DNA of 64,000 nucleotides from Skermanella mucosa (GCF_016765655.2 NZ_CP086106.1:3647001-3711000); one strand, 5' to 3'. Positions 8,690 through 18,412 are shown, counted from the first letter of the stretch. Notes: generated from the letters alone by a model not told the origin. Numbers and translations are program-made.

Positions 8690-11209
8690 ATGGTCAGCTT
8701 GGGACCGGAGAATGTGCGGATAGGCGCCCATGCCGTGGACAAGGCGGACGCCATACGCCAGGCGGGCGCCATCCTGGTCGAAGGCGGCTATATCCAGCCC
8801 GGTTACATAGACAGCATGATGCGCCGGGAGACGGTCACCGCAACATATCTGGGCAACGGCATCGCCATTCCCCATGGACTGCCGCAGGACCGCGATCTGA
8901 TCCAGCATACCGGACTTTCCGTTCTACAGCTGCCCTACGGCGTCGAATGGAATCCCGGCGAGTTCGTGCATCTCGTCGTCGGCATCGCCGCCCGCTCCGA
9001 CGAACATATCGGCGTGCTGCAGAAGCTGACCGACGTGCTGGAGGACGAGGCGACCGTGATGCGGCTCGCCCGCACCCACGACGTCACCGAGATCTCGGCG
9101 GCGCTCGACCCCGCCCGGTCGACGGAAGTGCCTCCCGCGCCCGCTCCGGCCGCGCCGATCCTGGGCGGCGGGCAGCGGGTCGATGTCGAAGTCACCGGCG
9201 GCGCCGGCCTCCACGCCCGGCCGGCCTCCGTCTTCGTGACGCTGGCCAAGCAGTTCAATTCCGACATCCGGGTCAGCCACGCGGGCAAGACCGCCAACGG
9301 CAAGAGCATGGTGTCGATGCTTCGGCTCGGCGTCGAGCGCGGCGGCATCATCAGCATCACCGCCGACGGTCCGGATGCGGCCAGGGCCCTGCAGACCCTT
9401 CGGGAAGCCGTGGAGACGGGCCTGGGCGAGGAGGACGAGGCGGCACACGCGGCACCGGAACCGGCGGTACAGGTCGGCCGCCACGAGACATTCCCGGCCG
9501 AGACGGCGCCGGACGAGCCGGGACTGATCCGCGGCGTCGCGGCGGCCCCCGGCATCGCGATCGCCCCGCTCCACCAGCTGCGCAAGCAGGCGGAAGTGGT
9601 CCTTGAGCAGCATGCCGCGAACCCGGACGCCGAACACTCGGACTTCGACCATGCGGTCGACCGGGCCGGCGCAGAACTGGAAGAGCTTCACCGCACCGTC
9701 GGACGCCGGGCCGGCGAGATGGAGGCGCGGATCTTCGCCGCCCACCGCGAGTTCCTGGAGGACCCCGATCTGCTCGATGCGGTCCACCACCGCATAGACC
9801 AGGGAGAGAGCGCGGCCTTCGCGTGGCGGGAAACGGTCGAAGAACGGGCGAACGAACTGGCCGCCCTCAGCGACCCGCTGCTGGCAGGCCGGGCCAACGA
9901 TCTTCGCGATGTCGGCGCCCGAGTCATGCGTCTCCTGGTCCGGCGCGACGAGGCGGAGGCACCCGCCCTGCCTGATCATGAGATCATCCTGGTCGCCGAG
10001 GACCTGACGCCGTCCGATACGGCGTCGCTGGACCCCGACCTGGTCAAGGGCATCCTGACCGCGCTGGGCGGCCCCAACTCCCACACCGCGATCCTGGCGC
10101 GTTCCCTGGACATCCCGGCGGTGGTCGGGGCCGGACCCCAGGTGCTGGACCTGGCCGGCGGCGTGACCGCCGTCCTGGACGGCACGCGCGGCACCCTGCT
10201 GCCCGATCCCGACGCCGACCGGCTGGAACTGGCGCGGCAGGCCCGGCAAGGCGCCGGGCAGCGTCGCGCCGTGGTGCTGGAGGCGGCATACCGCCCGGCG
10301 ATCACCGTGGACGGCCATCGGGTCGAGATCGCCGCCAATATCGGCGCGGTGCACGAGGCGGAGCGCGCGGTCCAGGCCGGCGGCGAGGCGGTCGGGTTGC
10401 TGCGGACCGAGTTCCTGTTCCAGGACCGCACCGATCCGCCCGGCGAGGAGGAGCAGTACGAGGCCTACCGCGCGATGGCCGAGGCACTCGGCGGGCTGCC
10501 CCTGATCGTCCGCACGCTGGATGCGGGCGGGGACAAGCCGCTGCCCTACATCTCCATGGCTCACGAGGAGAACCCGTTCCTGGGCCAGCGCGGCATCCGG
10601 CTGTCGTTTTCCATGCCCGACCTGTTCCGCAGCCAGCTCCGCGCGATCCTGCGCGCCGCGTCGCATGGGGAGATCAAGATCATGTTCCCCATGATCACCT
10701 CGCTCCACGAGTTCCGCCGGGGCCGCAGCCTGGTCGAGGAGGTCCGGCGCGAGGTGGACGGGCCGCACGTCGATGTCGGGATCATGGTTGAGGTGCCGTC
10801 GTCGGCCGTGATGGCCGACCTGCTGGCCCGCGAGGTGGATTTCTTCTCCATCGGGACCAACGACCTGACCCAGTACACCCTCGCCATGGACCGCGGCCAT
10901 CCGGCCCTGGCCCGCGAAGCCGACGGCCTGCACCCCGCCGTGCTGCGGATGGTCGACCAGACCGTGCGCGCCGCCCATGGCGAGGGGAAATGGGTCGGAG
11001 TCTGCGGCAACCTGGCGGCCGACCCCGCCGCGGCACCCATCCTGATCGGCCTCGACGTGGACGAGTTGAGCGTCGGCGTTCCCAACATTCCCGCCCTGAA
11101 GGCTCAGGTCCGCGAAATGGCCTACGAGGACGCCAAGGACCTGGCGCGCCGGGCGCTGGCGTGCAGCGCCGCCGCAGAAGTCAGGGCCCTGACCGGCGAG
11201 GCGGCCTGA
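8690..11209 (+). CDS. fruB: Fructose PTS multiphosphoryl transfer protein EIIA-HPr-EI
   Basis: An 839-residue fusion that carries the phosphate from phosphoenolpyruvate to the fructose permease. Residues 1-145 are EIIA-Fru with phosphorylated His62 in IAIPHG. Residues ~160-255 are HPr with His175 in GLHARPAS, and residues ~280-839 are Enzyme I with His465 in GGPNSHTAILARS plus the PEP-binding TIM-barrel. The ATG at 8690 is chosen because AAGGAAAG stands 5-6 bp before it; an upstream in-frame TTG and ATG lack a good site. The same A-HPr-I order is known from Rhodobacter FruB. The fruB-fruK-fruA operon has gaps of 3 and 33 bp. Confidence 0.96.
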   Translation: MVSLGPENVRIGAHAVDKADAIRQAGAILVEGGYIQPGYIDSMMRRETVTATYLGNGIAIPHGLPQDRDLIQHTGLSVLQLPYGVEWNPGEFVHLVVGIAARSDEHIGVLQKLTDVLEDEATVMRLARTHDVTEISAALDPARSTEVPPAPAPAAPILGGGQRVDVEVTGGAGLHARPASVFVTLAKQFNSDIRVSHAGKTANGKSMVSMLRLGVERGGIISITADGPDAARALQTLREAVETGLGEEDEAAHAAPEPAVQVGRHETFPAETAPDEPGLIRGVAAAPGIAIAPLHQLRKQAEVVLEQHAANPDAEHSDFDHAVDRAGAELEELHRTVGRRAGEMEARIFAAHREFLEDPDLLDAVHHRIDQGESAAFAWRETVEERANELAALSDPLLAGRANDLRDVGARVMRLLVRRDEAEAPALPDHEIILVAEDLTPSDTASLDPDLVKGILTALGGPNSHTAILARSLDIPAVVGAGPQVLDLAGGVTAVLDGTRGTLLPDPDADRLELARQARQGAGQRRAVVLEAAYRPAITVDGHRVEIAANIGAVHEAERAVQAGGEAVGLLRTEFLFQDRTDPPGEEEQYEAYRAMAEALGGLPLIVRTLDAGGDKPLPYISMAHEENPFLGQRGIRLSFSMPDLFRSQLRAILRAASHGEIKIMFPMITSLHEFRRGRSLVEEVRREVDGPHVDVGIMVEVPSSAVMADLLAREVDFFSIGTNDLTQYTLAMDRGHPALAREADGLHPAVLRMVDQTVRAAHGEGKWVGVCGNLAADPAAAPILIGLDVDELSVGVPNIPALKAQVREMAYEDAKDLARRALACSAAAEVRALTGEAA

Positions 11210-11212
11210 ACC

Positions 11213-12229
11213 ATGGACAACAGGGAAAACATGGACACCGAAACCGCCGAGATCACCCGGGCGACGGGAGCCGCGGATGCCGACACGACGGTCCGCGTCG
11301 CCACCGTCACCCTCAATCCGGCGATCGACCAGACGATCTCCATCCCGAACTTCGCCGCGGGACAGGTCAACCGCGTCGAGTGGGAACAGGCCGATCCCGG
11401 GGGCAAAGGCGTCAACGTCGCGGCCTTCCTGGCCGACTTCGGCTGCGCGGTCAGCGTCACCGGGATCCTCGGCACGGACAACATCGAGATCTTCCGAAGC
11501 TTCTTCGCCGACAAGGGGATTGCCGACCGCTTCGTGACCGTGCCCGGCCGCACGCGGGCCAACGTGAAGATCCTGGACACGCCCAACAAGCGCATCACCG
11601 ACATCAACCTGCCCGGACTGCCCTTCTCGGCGGAAAACCTGACCTGGCTCCGGGGCGCCATCGACACGCTGGCGGTCGACCACGACTGGTTCGTGCTGTG
11701 CGGCAGCACGCCGTCTGGCACGCCGGAAACGGTCTATGCCGAGATGGTCGCCGACCTGCGCGGACGCGGCAAGAACGTCGTGCTGGACGCCAGCGGCCCA
11801 GCCTTCGCGCGCGGCGTCGCGGCGCTGCCCTACGCGATCAAGCCGAACCTGGAGGAGTTGGAGGAGCTGGTCGGCCGCAAGCTTCCCGACGAGACGGCGA
11901 TCCTGACCGCGGTCCAGGAACTGATCGACCGCGGCGTCGGCTGCGTCGTCGTCTCGCTGGGGGCCGACGGCGCGATCTTCGCCGAAGGCACGGCCCGCCT
12001 CGCGGTCAGGCCGCCGGCGGTCATCGTGCGCAGCACGGTGGGAGCCGGGGACGCCATGGTCGCCGGGTTCATCCTGGGCAAGCTGCGGGGCCTTGACCTG
12101 GAAGGCTGCGCCCGTCTGGCGACCGCCTTCTCGCTCGGCACGCTGACGACCGTCGGACCCCACCTGCCGCCGCCGGAAACGATCGAGAATTCCATGGGCG
12201 AGATCGATATCCGCGTCCTTGCCCGCTAG
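11213..12229 (+). CDS. fruK: 1-phosphofructokinase
   Basis: A 338-residue PfkB-family sugar kinase that phosphorylates fructose 1-phosphate, delivered by the PTS, to fructose 1,6-bisphosphate. The family landmarks are TLNPAIDQTI at the N-terminal strand, DPGGKGVNVA (PfkB signature 1) and STVGAGDAMVAGF (signature 2 with the catalytic Asp). About 25 extra polar residues precede the core, and an internal ATG at 11231 is an alternative start. It lies 3 bp after fruB, so translation is probably coupled. Confidence 0.96.
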   Translation: MDNRENMDTETAEITRATGAADADTTVRVATVTLNPAIDQTISIPNFAAGQVNRVEWEQADPGGKGVNVAAFLADFGCAVSVTGILGTDNIEIFRSFFADKGIADRFVTVPGRTRANVKILDTPNKRITDINLPGLPFSAENLTWLRGAIDTLAVDHDWFVLCGSTPSGTPETVYAEMVADLRGRGKNVVLDASGPAFARGVAALPYAIKPNLEELEELVGRKLPDETAILTAVQELIDRGVGCVVVSLGADGAIFAEGTARLAVRPPAVIVRSTVGAGDAMVAGFILGKLRGLDLEGCARLATAFSLGTLTTVGPHLPPPETIENSMGEIDIRVLAR

Positions 12230-12262
12230 ACGCATTTCCGCTGCCGCCTGGAGAAGAGAACC

Positions 12263-14140
12263 ATGAAGAAAGTCGTCGCCGTGACGGGTTCCAGGGCCTC
12301 CGCCGCCCATACCGCGATGGCGGCCGAAGCGCTGGAAGCCACGGCCGACATGCTGGGATACGACATCCGCGTCGAGCGCATCGGTCCCGACGGCACTTCC
12401 GACCGGCTTTCCGACGTGGAGATCCGCAACGCCGACGTCGTGATCCTGGCGACCGACCAGCCCGACGACCAGGATCGCTTCCAGGGCAAGAACATCCGCC
12501 GCTCCACCCCCGGCGAGGCGATCCGCCACACCGCGCGCCTGCTGCGCGAGGCCGCCGGGGACCGGGAGTTGCCGCAGGTCGCCGAACTGGCGTCTCCCGG
12601 AACGGTGCCGCTGGAGCCGATGCCCGTCGCTCCCCCGGCGCCTTCTCCCGTTCCGGCGCCGCAGCCTTCCAGGGCGGCTCCGCCTCCGGTCGCGGAGACG
12701 CCGAAGCGGATCGTCGCGATCACGTCATGCCCCACCGGCATCGCCCACACCTTCATGGCGGCGGAAGCGCTGAACAAGGCCGCCCGCGCCCTGGGGCACC
12801 AGATCAAGGTGGAGACCCAGGGTTCGGTCGGCGCCGGCAATCCCCTGACGCCGGAGGAGATCGAGGCCGCCGACGTGGTGATCATCGCGGCCGACACGAA
12901 CGTGGCGCTGGACCGCTTCAGCAACAAGCGGGTCTATTCCACGTCTACCGGCAGGGCGCTGAAGGGCGGGAAGGAAGTCATCGCGACCGCCTTCGAGAAA
13001 GCCCAGATGCCGGGGGACGGCGGAGATGCGGCGACCGGCTCCAAGCCCGCCGCCGGCAGGAACCTGGCGGGCGAGGTCGAGCGGCTGAAGGCCGAGCGGT
13101 CGGCCCAGCGGACCGGGCCCTACAAGCACCTGATGACCGGCGTGTCCTACACGATCCCGGTGGTCGTCGCGGGCGGTCTCGCCATCGCGCTGTCCTTCAT
13201 GTTCGGCATCGACGCGGCCAACGAGGAAGGCTCGCTCGCCGCGGCGCTGATGCAGATCGGCGGGCAGGCCGCTTTCGCCCTCATGGTGCCGGTCCTGTCC
13301 GGCTACATCGCCTTCTCCATCGCCGACCGCCCCGGCCTCGCACCGGGCCTGATCGGCGGCATGCTCGCCAGCCAGATCGGCGCAGGTTTCCTGGGGGGGT
13401 TGGCATCGGGGTTCCTGGCGGGATACATCGCCTATTATCTCAAGAACTGGATCAGGCTGCCGCAGAACCTGGAAGGGCTGAAACCGGTGCTGATCATCCC
13501 GCTGCTCGCCAGCGTCGCGGTCGGCCTGCTGATGATCTACGTGGTCGGCGCGCCGATCGCCGCGATCCTCTCCGGTCTGACCGCATGGCTCAGCGGCATG
13601 ACCTCGGCCAACGCGGTGTTCCTGGGCCTGCTGCTGGGCGGCATGATGGCGGTGGACATGGGCGGTCCGGTCAACAAGTCTGCCTACACCTTCGCGGTCG
13701 GGTTGCTGGCCTCCCAGACCTACCTGCCGATGGCAGCGGTCATGGCGGCCGGCATGACCCCGCCGCTGGGGCTGGCGCTCGCCACCATGATCGCGAAGAA
13801 CCGCTTCACGCCCGACGAGCGGGACGCCGGCAAGGCGGCCGCCGTGCTGGGCATCTCGTTCATCACCGAGGGCGCGATCCCGTTCGCCGCCAAGGACCCC
13901 TTGCGGGTGATCCCGCCGGCCATCGTCGGCTCCGCCCTGACCGGCGCCTTGTCCATGCTGTTCGGCTGCATGCTGCGGGCGCCCCACGGCGGAATCTTCG
14001 TGCTGGGCATTCCCAACGCGGTCACCAATGTCGGTCTCTACGCGCTGGCGATCGTGGTCGGGACGGTGGTCACCGCCGGCTTGGTGATCGTCTTCAAGAA
14101 GCCGGGAACGGAAGCAACGCTGGGAGCCGAGGCGGCGTAA
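12263..14140 (+). CDS. fruA: PTS fructose transporter subunit EIIB'BC
   Basis: A 625-residue permease that takes up fructose and phosphorylates it at C1. Residues 1-105 are a duplicated EIIB' domain whose active-site Cys is missing ([11 protein letters not shown]). Residues ~150-250 are the working EIIB domain with Cys in [17 protein letters not shown]. Residues ~290-615 form the EIIC membrane channel with eight or more hydrophobic segments and the GGPVNK motif. A Pro/Ala-rich linker joins the two B domains. GGAGAAGAG precedes the ATG. It completes the fru operon; regulation by a fructose repressor is likely, but no such gene is in the window. Confidence 0.96.
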   Translation: MKKVVAVTGSRASAAHTAMAAEALEATADMLGYDIRVERIGPDGTSDRLSDVEIRNADVVILATDQPDDQDRFQGKNIRRSTPGEAIRHTARLLREAAGDRELPQVAELASPGTVPLEPMPVAPPAPSPVPAPQPSRAAPPPVAETPKRIVAITSCPTGIAHTFMAAEALNKAARALGHQIKVETQGSVGAGNPLTPEEIEAADVVIIAADTNVALDRFSNKRVYSTSTGRALKGGKEVIATAFEKAQMPGDGGDAATGSKPAAGRNLAGEVERLKAERSAQRTGPYKHLMTGVSYTIPVVVAGGLAIALSFMFGIDAANEEGSLAAALMQIGGQAAFALMVPVLSGYIAFSIADRPGLAPGLIGGMLASQIGAGFLGGLASGFLAGYIAYYLKNWIRLPQNLEGLKPVLIIPLLASVAVGLLMIYVVGAPIAAILSGLTAWLSGMTSANAVFLGLLLGGMMAVDMGGPVNKSAYTFAVGLLASQTYLPMAAVMAAGMTPPLGLALATMIAKNRFTPDERDAGKAAAVLGISFITEGAIPFAAKDPLRVIPPAIVGSALTGALSMLFGCMLRAPHGGIFVLGIPNAVTNVGLYALAIVVGTVVTAGLVIVFKKPGTEATLGAEAA

Positions 14141-14437
14141 CCCGTTTCGACGGCCGGGAAGGCAAGCCCGAAGACGCTGTTCCCGTCGTACCGGAATATG
14201 GGAATGGGGCGAACAGGGCCAGTGGGTGACCAGCCTTCGGGAAACCGAAGACCGAGGGCTTCGGCAATGCGGAAGGGTTCATCCTCTCTCGGTTGGGGAT
14301 GCCCGGCGATCTTCCGATTTATGGTAAACGGCTGAAACGCAGCGATGCCGGACAGGTGTCGCTGTCCGGCATCGCTGGCTGCTCAATCCGCCGTCTTCAT
14401 GACCCTCTGACCAAAGATTGGGCGAACACCCCCGTCC
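14141..14437. other. Intergenic region between fruA and a convergent small gene
   Basis: About 300 bp without a gene. Besides the long hairpin at 14340-14377, there is a smaller one with a GAAA loop (CTTCGG at 14235-14240, CCGAAG at 14245-14250). Confidence 0.4.
14340..14377. terminator. Long perfect hairpin, probable bidirectional terminator
   Basis: Sixteen base pairs are perfect: the left arm 14340-14355 contains GCGATGCCGGACAG, the right arm is 14362-14377, and the loop is 6 nt. It lies about 200 bp after fruA and 60 bp after the end of the convergent small gene. No long T-run follows on either strand, so termination may be rho-assisted or the hairpin may protect the mRNA. Confidence 0.55.
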
Positions 14438-14665
14438 TCAGCCCTGCGGCCCGGGGGATTTCGGCACCGTGGTCGCCGGAGGGGTCAAGTCGGGATCGTC
14501 CCGGCTCGCATCGTCGCTGTCGGGCGCGATATCGGCGATGGCATCATGGTCCAGCCGCTTCGCCTCTTCCACCAGTTCGATCCCCTCGCCTTTGTTGCCG
14601 GCCTTCGCCTTCCGCATGCCTTCGACGGCCATCTCTCGGGCTTGGTCCTGATTGTCCTCGGCCAT
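14438..14665 (-). CDS. Hypothetical small charged protein
   Basis: A 75-residue soluble protein starting MAEDNQDQAREMAVEGMRKA, with a helical, charged first half and a Pro/Thr-rich tail. GGAGA six bases before the ATG at 14665 supports this start over the longer open frame. It contains no cysteine or membrane segment. I do not recognise the family. It is divergent from the YbiB-like gene. Confidence 0.6.
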   Translation of the reverse strand: MAEDNQDQAREMAVEGMRKAKAGNKGEGIELVEEAKRLDHDAIADIAPDSDDASRDDPDLTPPATTVPKSPGPQG

Positions 14666-14852
14666 GTGCCGTCTCCATGTTGATGATGCTGATGTTGCCG
14701 GTGAAAAATCCGGGTGAGGCATCTGGAACGGAGCTGCGGTCGCGCTCGTTCCCACCAATTGCGACGCGATGCCGGCCATCGAACAAGATGCTGCGCCGCA
14801 CCAGCATGTTCGCTACAGTATCGTTGATGAAAATCGGGGAAAGTCGTCGAGT

Positions 14853-15860
14853 ATGCAGGAGCATCCGTTCGCCGAATATACCAGGGCCTTGGGCAAGGGA
14901 CCGAAGCTGTTCCGGGACCTGGAAGAGCACGAGGCCGAGGCGGCCATGGCGATGGTCCTGCGCGGCGAGGTCGACCCCATCCAGCTCGGCGCCTTCCTGC
15001 TGCTGTTGAGACGCAAGGGGGAGACGGGCGCGGAGCTTGCCGGCTTCGTCCGGGCGGCGAAGTCGGTGCTCGCCCGGCCGGACGATCAGATCGTTCCCGA
15101 CCTCGACTGGCCCTCCTACGCGGACAGGCACCGGCAGCAGCCCTGGTTCGTCCTGTCGGCGCTGCTGCTGGCATCGGAAGGCATCAAGGTGCTGATGCAC
15201 GGCATCGACGGCGGGTCGGAAGGCTATGCCCCGACGCCGGCGGCACTCGCCCGGCTGGGCATCCGGCCCTGCGGATCGCTGACCGAAGCCGCGGCCAACC
15301 TGCGGAGCGGCAATTTCGCCTATATCAGGCTGCAGGATTTCTGTCCCGACCTGGAGCGGCTGTTCCAGCTCCGCCCGCTGCTCGGCGTGCGGACCGCGGT
15401 CAACACCTTCGCCCGAGACATCAACCCGCTGGACGCACCGGCCCAGATCCAGAGCGTGTTCCACCCGCCCTACCGCCCGCTGCATCAGGAGATCGCGATC
15501 CGCCTGGGCCAGCCCCGCGCCGCCATCTTCAAGGGCATCGGCGGCGAGGCGCAGCGTTCCCCCCTGAAGGAGTGCGTGGTCGCGACCGTCGAAGGCGGCC
15601 AGGCGGCAGAGGAATTCTGGGCGCCCCGGCTCGCGGAACGGATGGAGACGACCTATCAGTGGCGCGCCGAGGACCTGGACCCGCGGCACCCCGCCCTGCT
15701 GTGGGCGGGGGAGCTGGACAACCCGGTCGCCGAGCAGGCGGTCATCGCGACCGCAGCCGTGGGCCTGAAGGCCGTGGGCCGCGCCGCGTCGATCGAGGAG
15801 GCCGAGGATATGGCGGAGCGGCTGTGGCGGTCGCGCTTCCCGGGCCGTTTCCGCACCTGA
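14853..15860 (+). CDS. ybiB: Glycosyltransferase-family protein, TrpD2/YbiB-like
   Basis: A 335-residue relative of anthranilate phosphoribosyltransferase. The N-terminal helical domain (MQEHPFAEYTRALGKGPK, then FRDLEEHEAEAAMAMVLRGE) and the core with MHGIDGGSEGYAPTP match the TrpD2/YbiB branch. In that branch the phosphoribosyl-binding KHGNR-type motif of true TrpD is changed, and E. coli YbiB binds nucleic acid instead. No trp genes are near. The ATG at 14853 is preceded by GGGGA and fits the family start; the frame is open further upstream. Confidence 0.85.
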   Translation: MQEHPFAEYTRALGKGPKLFRDLEEHEAEAAMAMVLRGEVDPIQLGAFLLLLRRKGETGAELAGFVRAAKSVLARPDDQIVPDLDWPSYADRHRQQPWFVLSALLLASEGIKVLMHGIDGGSEGYAPTPAALARLGIRPCGSLTEAAANLRSGNFAYIRLQDFCPDLERLFQLRPLLGVRTAVNTFARDINPLDAPAQIQSVFHPPYRPLHQEIAIRLGQPRAAIFKGIGGEAQRSPLKECVVATVEGGQAAEEFWAPRLAERMETTYQWRAEDLDPRHPALLWAGELDNPVAEQAVIATAAVGLKAVGRAASIEEAEDMAERLWRSRFPGRFRT

Positions 15861-16179
15861 CGGAGCGCAGTTTCCATCGGCATGGATGAGGGTCGCTCCG
15901 AGTACATCCGGGCCCGGTTCGGCATCGCTTCCGAACAGGGCCGCCGACACCACCGGCGGTAACCGCACGGCCGTCATTACGCTTGCCTCGGTGCCGGAGT
16001 GCGGTGCGGCGCGCAACGACTCCCTGCGCCTGCGGAAGCCGCCACCCCAAGACCGCGACCCCGTGCGATTCTGGCAGGTCGTCTCCCTGATCCTGGGTCT
16101 GGCGCTGCTGCTTTCCTCCGTCCAGGCAGGATAGCCACGGAAAATCGGCGATCCGACGCGGGACCGGTGGGAAGCTCGG
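15861..16179. other. Intergenic region, possible small membrane peptide at 16063-16134
   Basis: A 319-bp gap. An 82-codon open frame (15886-16134, plus strand) ends in a hydrophobic helix, FWQVVSLILGLALLLSSV. An internal GTG at 16063 would give a 23-residue membrane peptide. No ribosome-binding site is convincing for either start, so it is not called as a gene. Confidence 0.25.
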
Positions 16180-18108
16180 TCAGACCGTGAGCAGCGGTCC
16201 CGACTTCTCCTCCGTCCGCTCCTGATCAGGGGCTCCGGCCTCCCCGTTCTTCAGGACGAATCGCCAGGGCTGGCCGGGAGGCTGGGTGACCATCATCTCG
16301 GGGTGGAGATCGATGATCCTCTCGACCAGGATCCGCAGGTTGCCGCAGCCGAACCAGGAGCGGTCGCCCCAGGTATTGACCTGCCTGACGATGCTGACCA
16401 AGTCGAGCCCCGCCAGGGTCCCCTTCCCCGTCACCTCCTCGAGCACCCGGTCCGCGACCTCCCGGATCAGCACCGAAAATTCGATGCCGGCGGGGGAGGA
16501 TGCGGAAACCGAGCTCCCCACGCCCCTTCTCCCCGGCTGCAAATCGCTCCATGTCGCCCCGGTCAGCCATATCGCGAAGAGGACATGGTCACGGTCGCTC
16601 AGCGTCAGCTGCGCGTTGGCACAGGTCTCGATGGCGTTCCGCATGAAGAAACGGGCGATCGCGCCGGGATCCGCCTCGTCCTCCGTGAAGTTGAAATCCG
16701 ACATGGCGAGGCCGGTGACCACGTAGGAGATCGCCGCCTTGTCCACGTCTACGCCACTCTCCGCGCAGATCGCGGAGACCTGCCCTTCGAGGGCCAGCTG
16801 ATCCTGATAGGGCTCCCGCTCCAGGGCCTCGCCGATGGCGCGGAACAGCTTGCCATATGTCGCTGCCGGCAAGGGCGGCATATCGGTGATGGAGGCGATG
16901 CGCCCGATGAAGTCCTGGAGTTCCTCGGCCTCGGTCTCCGTCGGCTGAGCGGCGGCGTCGGGCACCGCAAGCCGCCTGTGCCGCGTGCGGTCGAAGGCAA
17001 AGCCCGTGCCGGTGGTATCGATACCGATGTCCGGACCGCCATTGGCGAGGATCAAGGCCTTCAAGGTGCCATGTCCCGCCCATTGGCGCTGCTCCTTGAC
17101 CCAGTGGCCCATGGTGCGGGTGACGGTCTGCCCGAGGGCGGCAAGGGCTACGGGCTTGTCCGACGCGCCAAGCTCGGCGCGTACGGCCGCCATGATACGG
17201 CTCTTCAAGGCTGCGTCGTCCAGTGCCGACAAATCCGATCCGGCGATGGGCGATCCAACGGAGAGCGGTCCGGCGCCTTTCCATTCCACCCGCCAGTCCG
17301 CCTCGCCGGTCGACCTCAGTTCCAGGCCGGGGAGCAGGGTACAGAGCTGCTCAACCAGCGAGCGCAGATTGCCGAAACCGAACCACGAACTGTTGGTGAA
17401 CTGCGGGAACCTGCGCAGCACCTCATGCACGTCGCGGCTGGCGACCGGCCCGCTGGAGCGCGCCTGATCGGCCAGCGCCCCGGCGACGCTGGGAAGGAGT
17501 GCCGCGTAGCCGTCGCCGCGTCCGCCGGAGGTCGGGATCGGTGCCGCCGGGGACCCGAAGGCGGAACGCGCCTCTATCCCCAGGGCCTCCTCGACGAAGA
17601 CGTTCTGGTCGATCACGGAGTCGCAGGCGGCCCGGTACGCCGCGGCGGAGAAACGGCTGCTCCAGATGGCGGTGCGCCGGTCATGGGCGCGCAGCCTCAG
17701 CAGGACCGGAGTGAAGTCGGCGTCCGCGGACAGGATGATGAATTCGTCGATCCGGGTCGTGTGGGTCAGGGTATCCAGGATATCCATCACCATCACGATG
17801 TCCGCGCTGTTCTTGCCGCGCGACGTGACGGGCGGACAGTCGATGACCGAGAAAGCATTGCGGCTGAAATAGGCCCGGTAGTTGCCGAATCCGGTGGCGG
17901 TCGGATTGAGGTAGCAGCGGCGGATGAGGATCGCGCGACGGGCCGCGTGAGGATTGCCCTCGTAAGCACCGCTTTCGAGCCACCTGAGCCAGCGAAGCGG
18001 ATCGGTTGCGAAACGCTCGGCCGACTGTGGGTTCACATTCAGAAGGTTGATGTAGACGTTATCGAAATCGACGAAAACAGCTGTCTTTATACGACCGGAA
18101 TCCTGCAA
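16180..18108 (-). CDS. NYN-domain nuclease-like protein with three LOTUS/OST-HTH-like modules
   Basis: A 642-residue protein. Residues ~8-170 form a NYN (LabA/PIN-like) domain with the acidic residues expected of a metal-dependent RNase: VFVDFDNVYIN, KNSADIVMVMD and LSADADF. Three repeats resembling the LOTUS/OST-HTH RNA-binding fold follow at ~206-285, ~300-370 and ~545-620. The first and third share SWFG-x-GNLR-x-LVE; the middle one has QWAGHGTLKALI in the equivalent place. A helical region of unknown type (~380-540) lies between modules two and three. The family suggests structure-specific RNA binding and possibly cleavage; the target is unknown. It stands alone, with no co-directional neighbour within 290 bp. 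Confidence 0.8.
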   Translation of the reverse strand: MQDSGRIKTAVFVDFDNVYINLLNVNPQSAERFATDPLRWLRWLESGAYEGNPHAARRAILIRRCYLNPTATGFGNYRAYFSRNAFSVIDCPPVTSRGKNSADIVMVMDILDTLTHTTRIDEFIILSADADFTPVLLRLRAHDRRTAIWSSRFSAAAYRAACDSVIDQNVFVEEALGIEARSAFGSPAAPIPTSGGRGDGYAALLPSVAGALADQARSSGPVASRDVHEVLRRFPQFTNSSWFGFGNLRSLVEQLCTLLPGLELRSTGEADWRVEWKGAGPLSVGSPIAGSDLSALDDAALKSRIMAAVRAELGASDKPVALAALGQTVTRTMGHWVKEQRQWAGHGTLKALILANGGPDIGIDTTGTGFAFDRTRHRRLAVPDAAAQPTETEAEELQDFIGRIASITDMPPLPAATYGKLFRAIGEALEREPYQDQLALEGQVSAICAESGVDVDKAAISYVVTGLAMSDFNFTEDEADPGAIARFFMRNAIETCANAQLTLSDRDHVLFAIWLTGATWSDLQPGRRGVGSSVSASSPAGIEFSVLIREVADRVLEEVTGKGTLAGLDLVSIVRQVNTWGDRSWFGCGNLRILVERIIDLHPEMMVTQPPGQPWRFVLKNGEAGAPDQERTEEKSGPLLTV

Positions 18109-18297
18109 CGCGCCTGCTCCCCACTTTGCCGCCGCCCCTGTTTCGCGATGGCGTCGGCCTTCCCGGTCCCTGATGGGAATCGGCCGGCCCGCATTTTCGG
18201 AGGATTTCGTTTAATAATCCGTAATCGGCGCGACCTTGACCGAGGAGCAGGCTAACAGGACGGTTTTCGCTTCGAGGGCAAAGGATATTATGGTTAA

Positions 18298-18402
18298 CGA
18301 TTAATCAACCAATCCGGAGCCATAGTGTGCGGGCGCCATACTCGGTGCGGTTCTTCCTTGTAGACTTGGGCCCCGCGCGTCGTCCGCTGCGGGGCTCTTT
18401 TT
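18298..18402 (+). ncRNA. Candidate intergenic small RNA ending in an intrinsic terminator
   Basis: The stretch between the TATTAT box at 18286-18291 and a strong GC hairpin with T-run at 18370-18402 would make a transcript of about 105 nt that encodes no credible protein. The -35 region is poor (GTTTTC at 18263-18268, 17-bp spacing). I do not recognise it as 6S, SRP RNA, tmRNA or a known riboswitch. The start is inferred; only the terminator is firm. Confidence 0.35.
18370..18402 (+). terminator. Intrinsic terminator, plus strand
   Basis: GCCCCGC (18370-18376) pairs with GCGGGGC (18389-18395), followed immediately by TCTTTTT (18396-18402). This is a textbook rho-independent terminator for plus-strand transcription, and it lies upstream of no plus-strand gene. 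Confidence 0.75.
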
Positions 18403-18412
18403 CTGCCGGGCG

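Larger units (their letters stand above)
18109..18412. other. Intergenic region with candidate small RNA
   Basis: A 304-bp gap between two minus-strand genes. It holds a -10-like TATTAT (18286-18291), an imperfect dyad GGTTAACGATTAATCAACC (18292-18310) and a plus-strand intrinsic terminator. No protein gene on the plus strand accounts for that terminator. Confidence 0.45.

Noticed and set aside
8924-12529. A 1201-codon open frame on the minus strand across fruB, fruK and fruA
   Set aside because: It is a shadow caused by high GC: composition is His/Arg/Gly/Gln-rich, no domain is seen, and the plus strand holds three unmistakable PTS genes.
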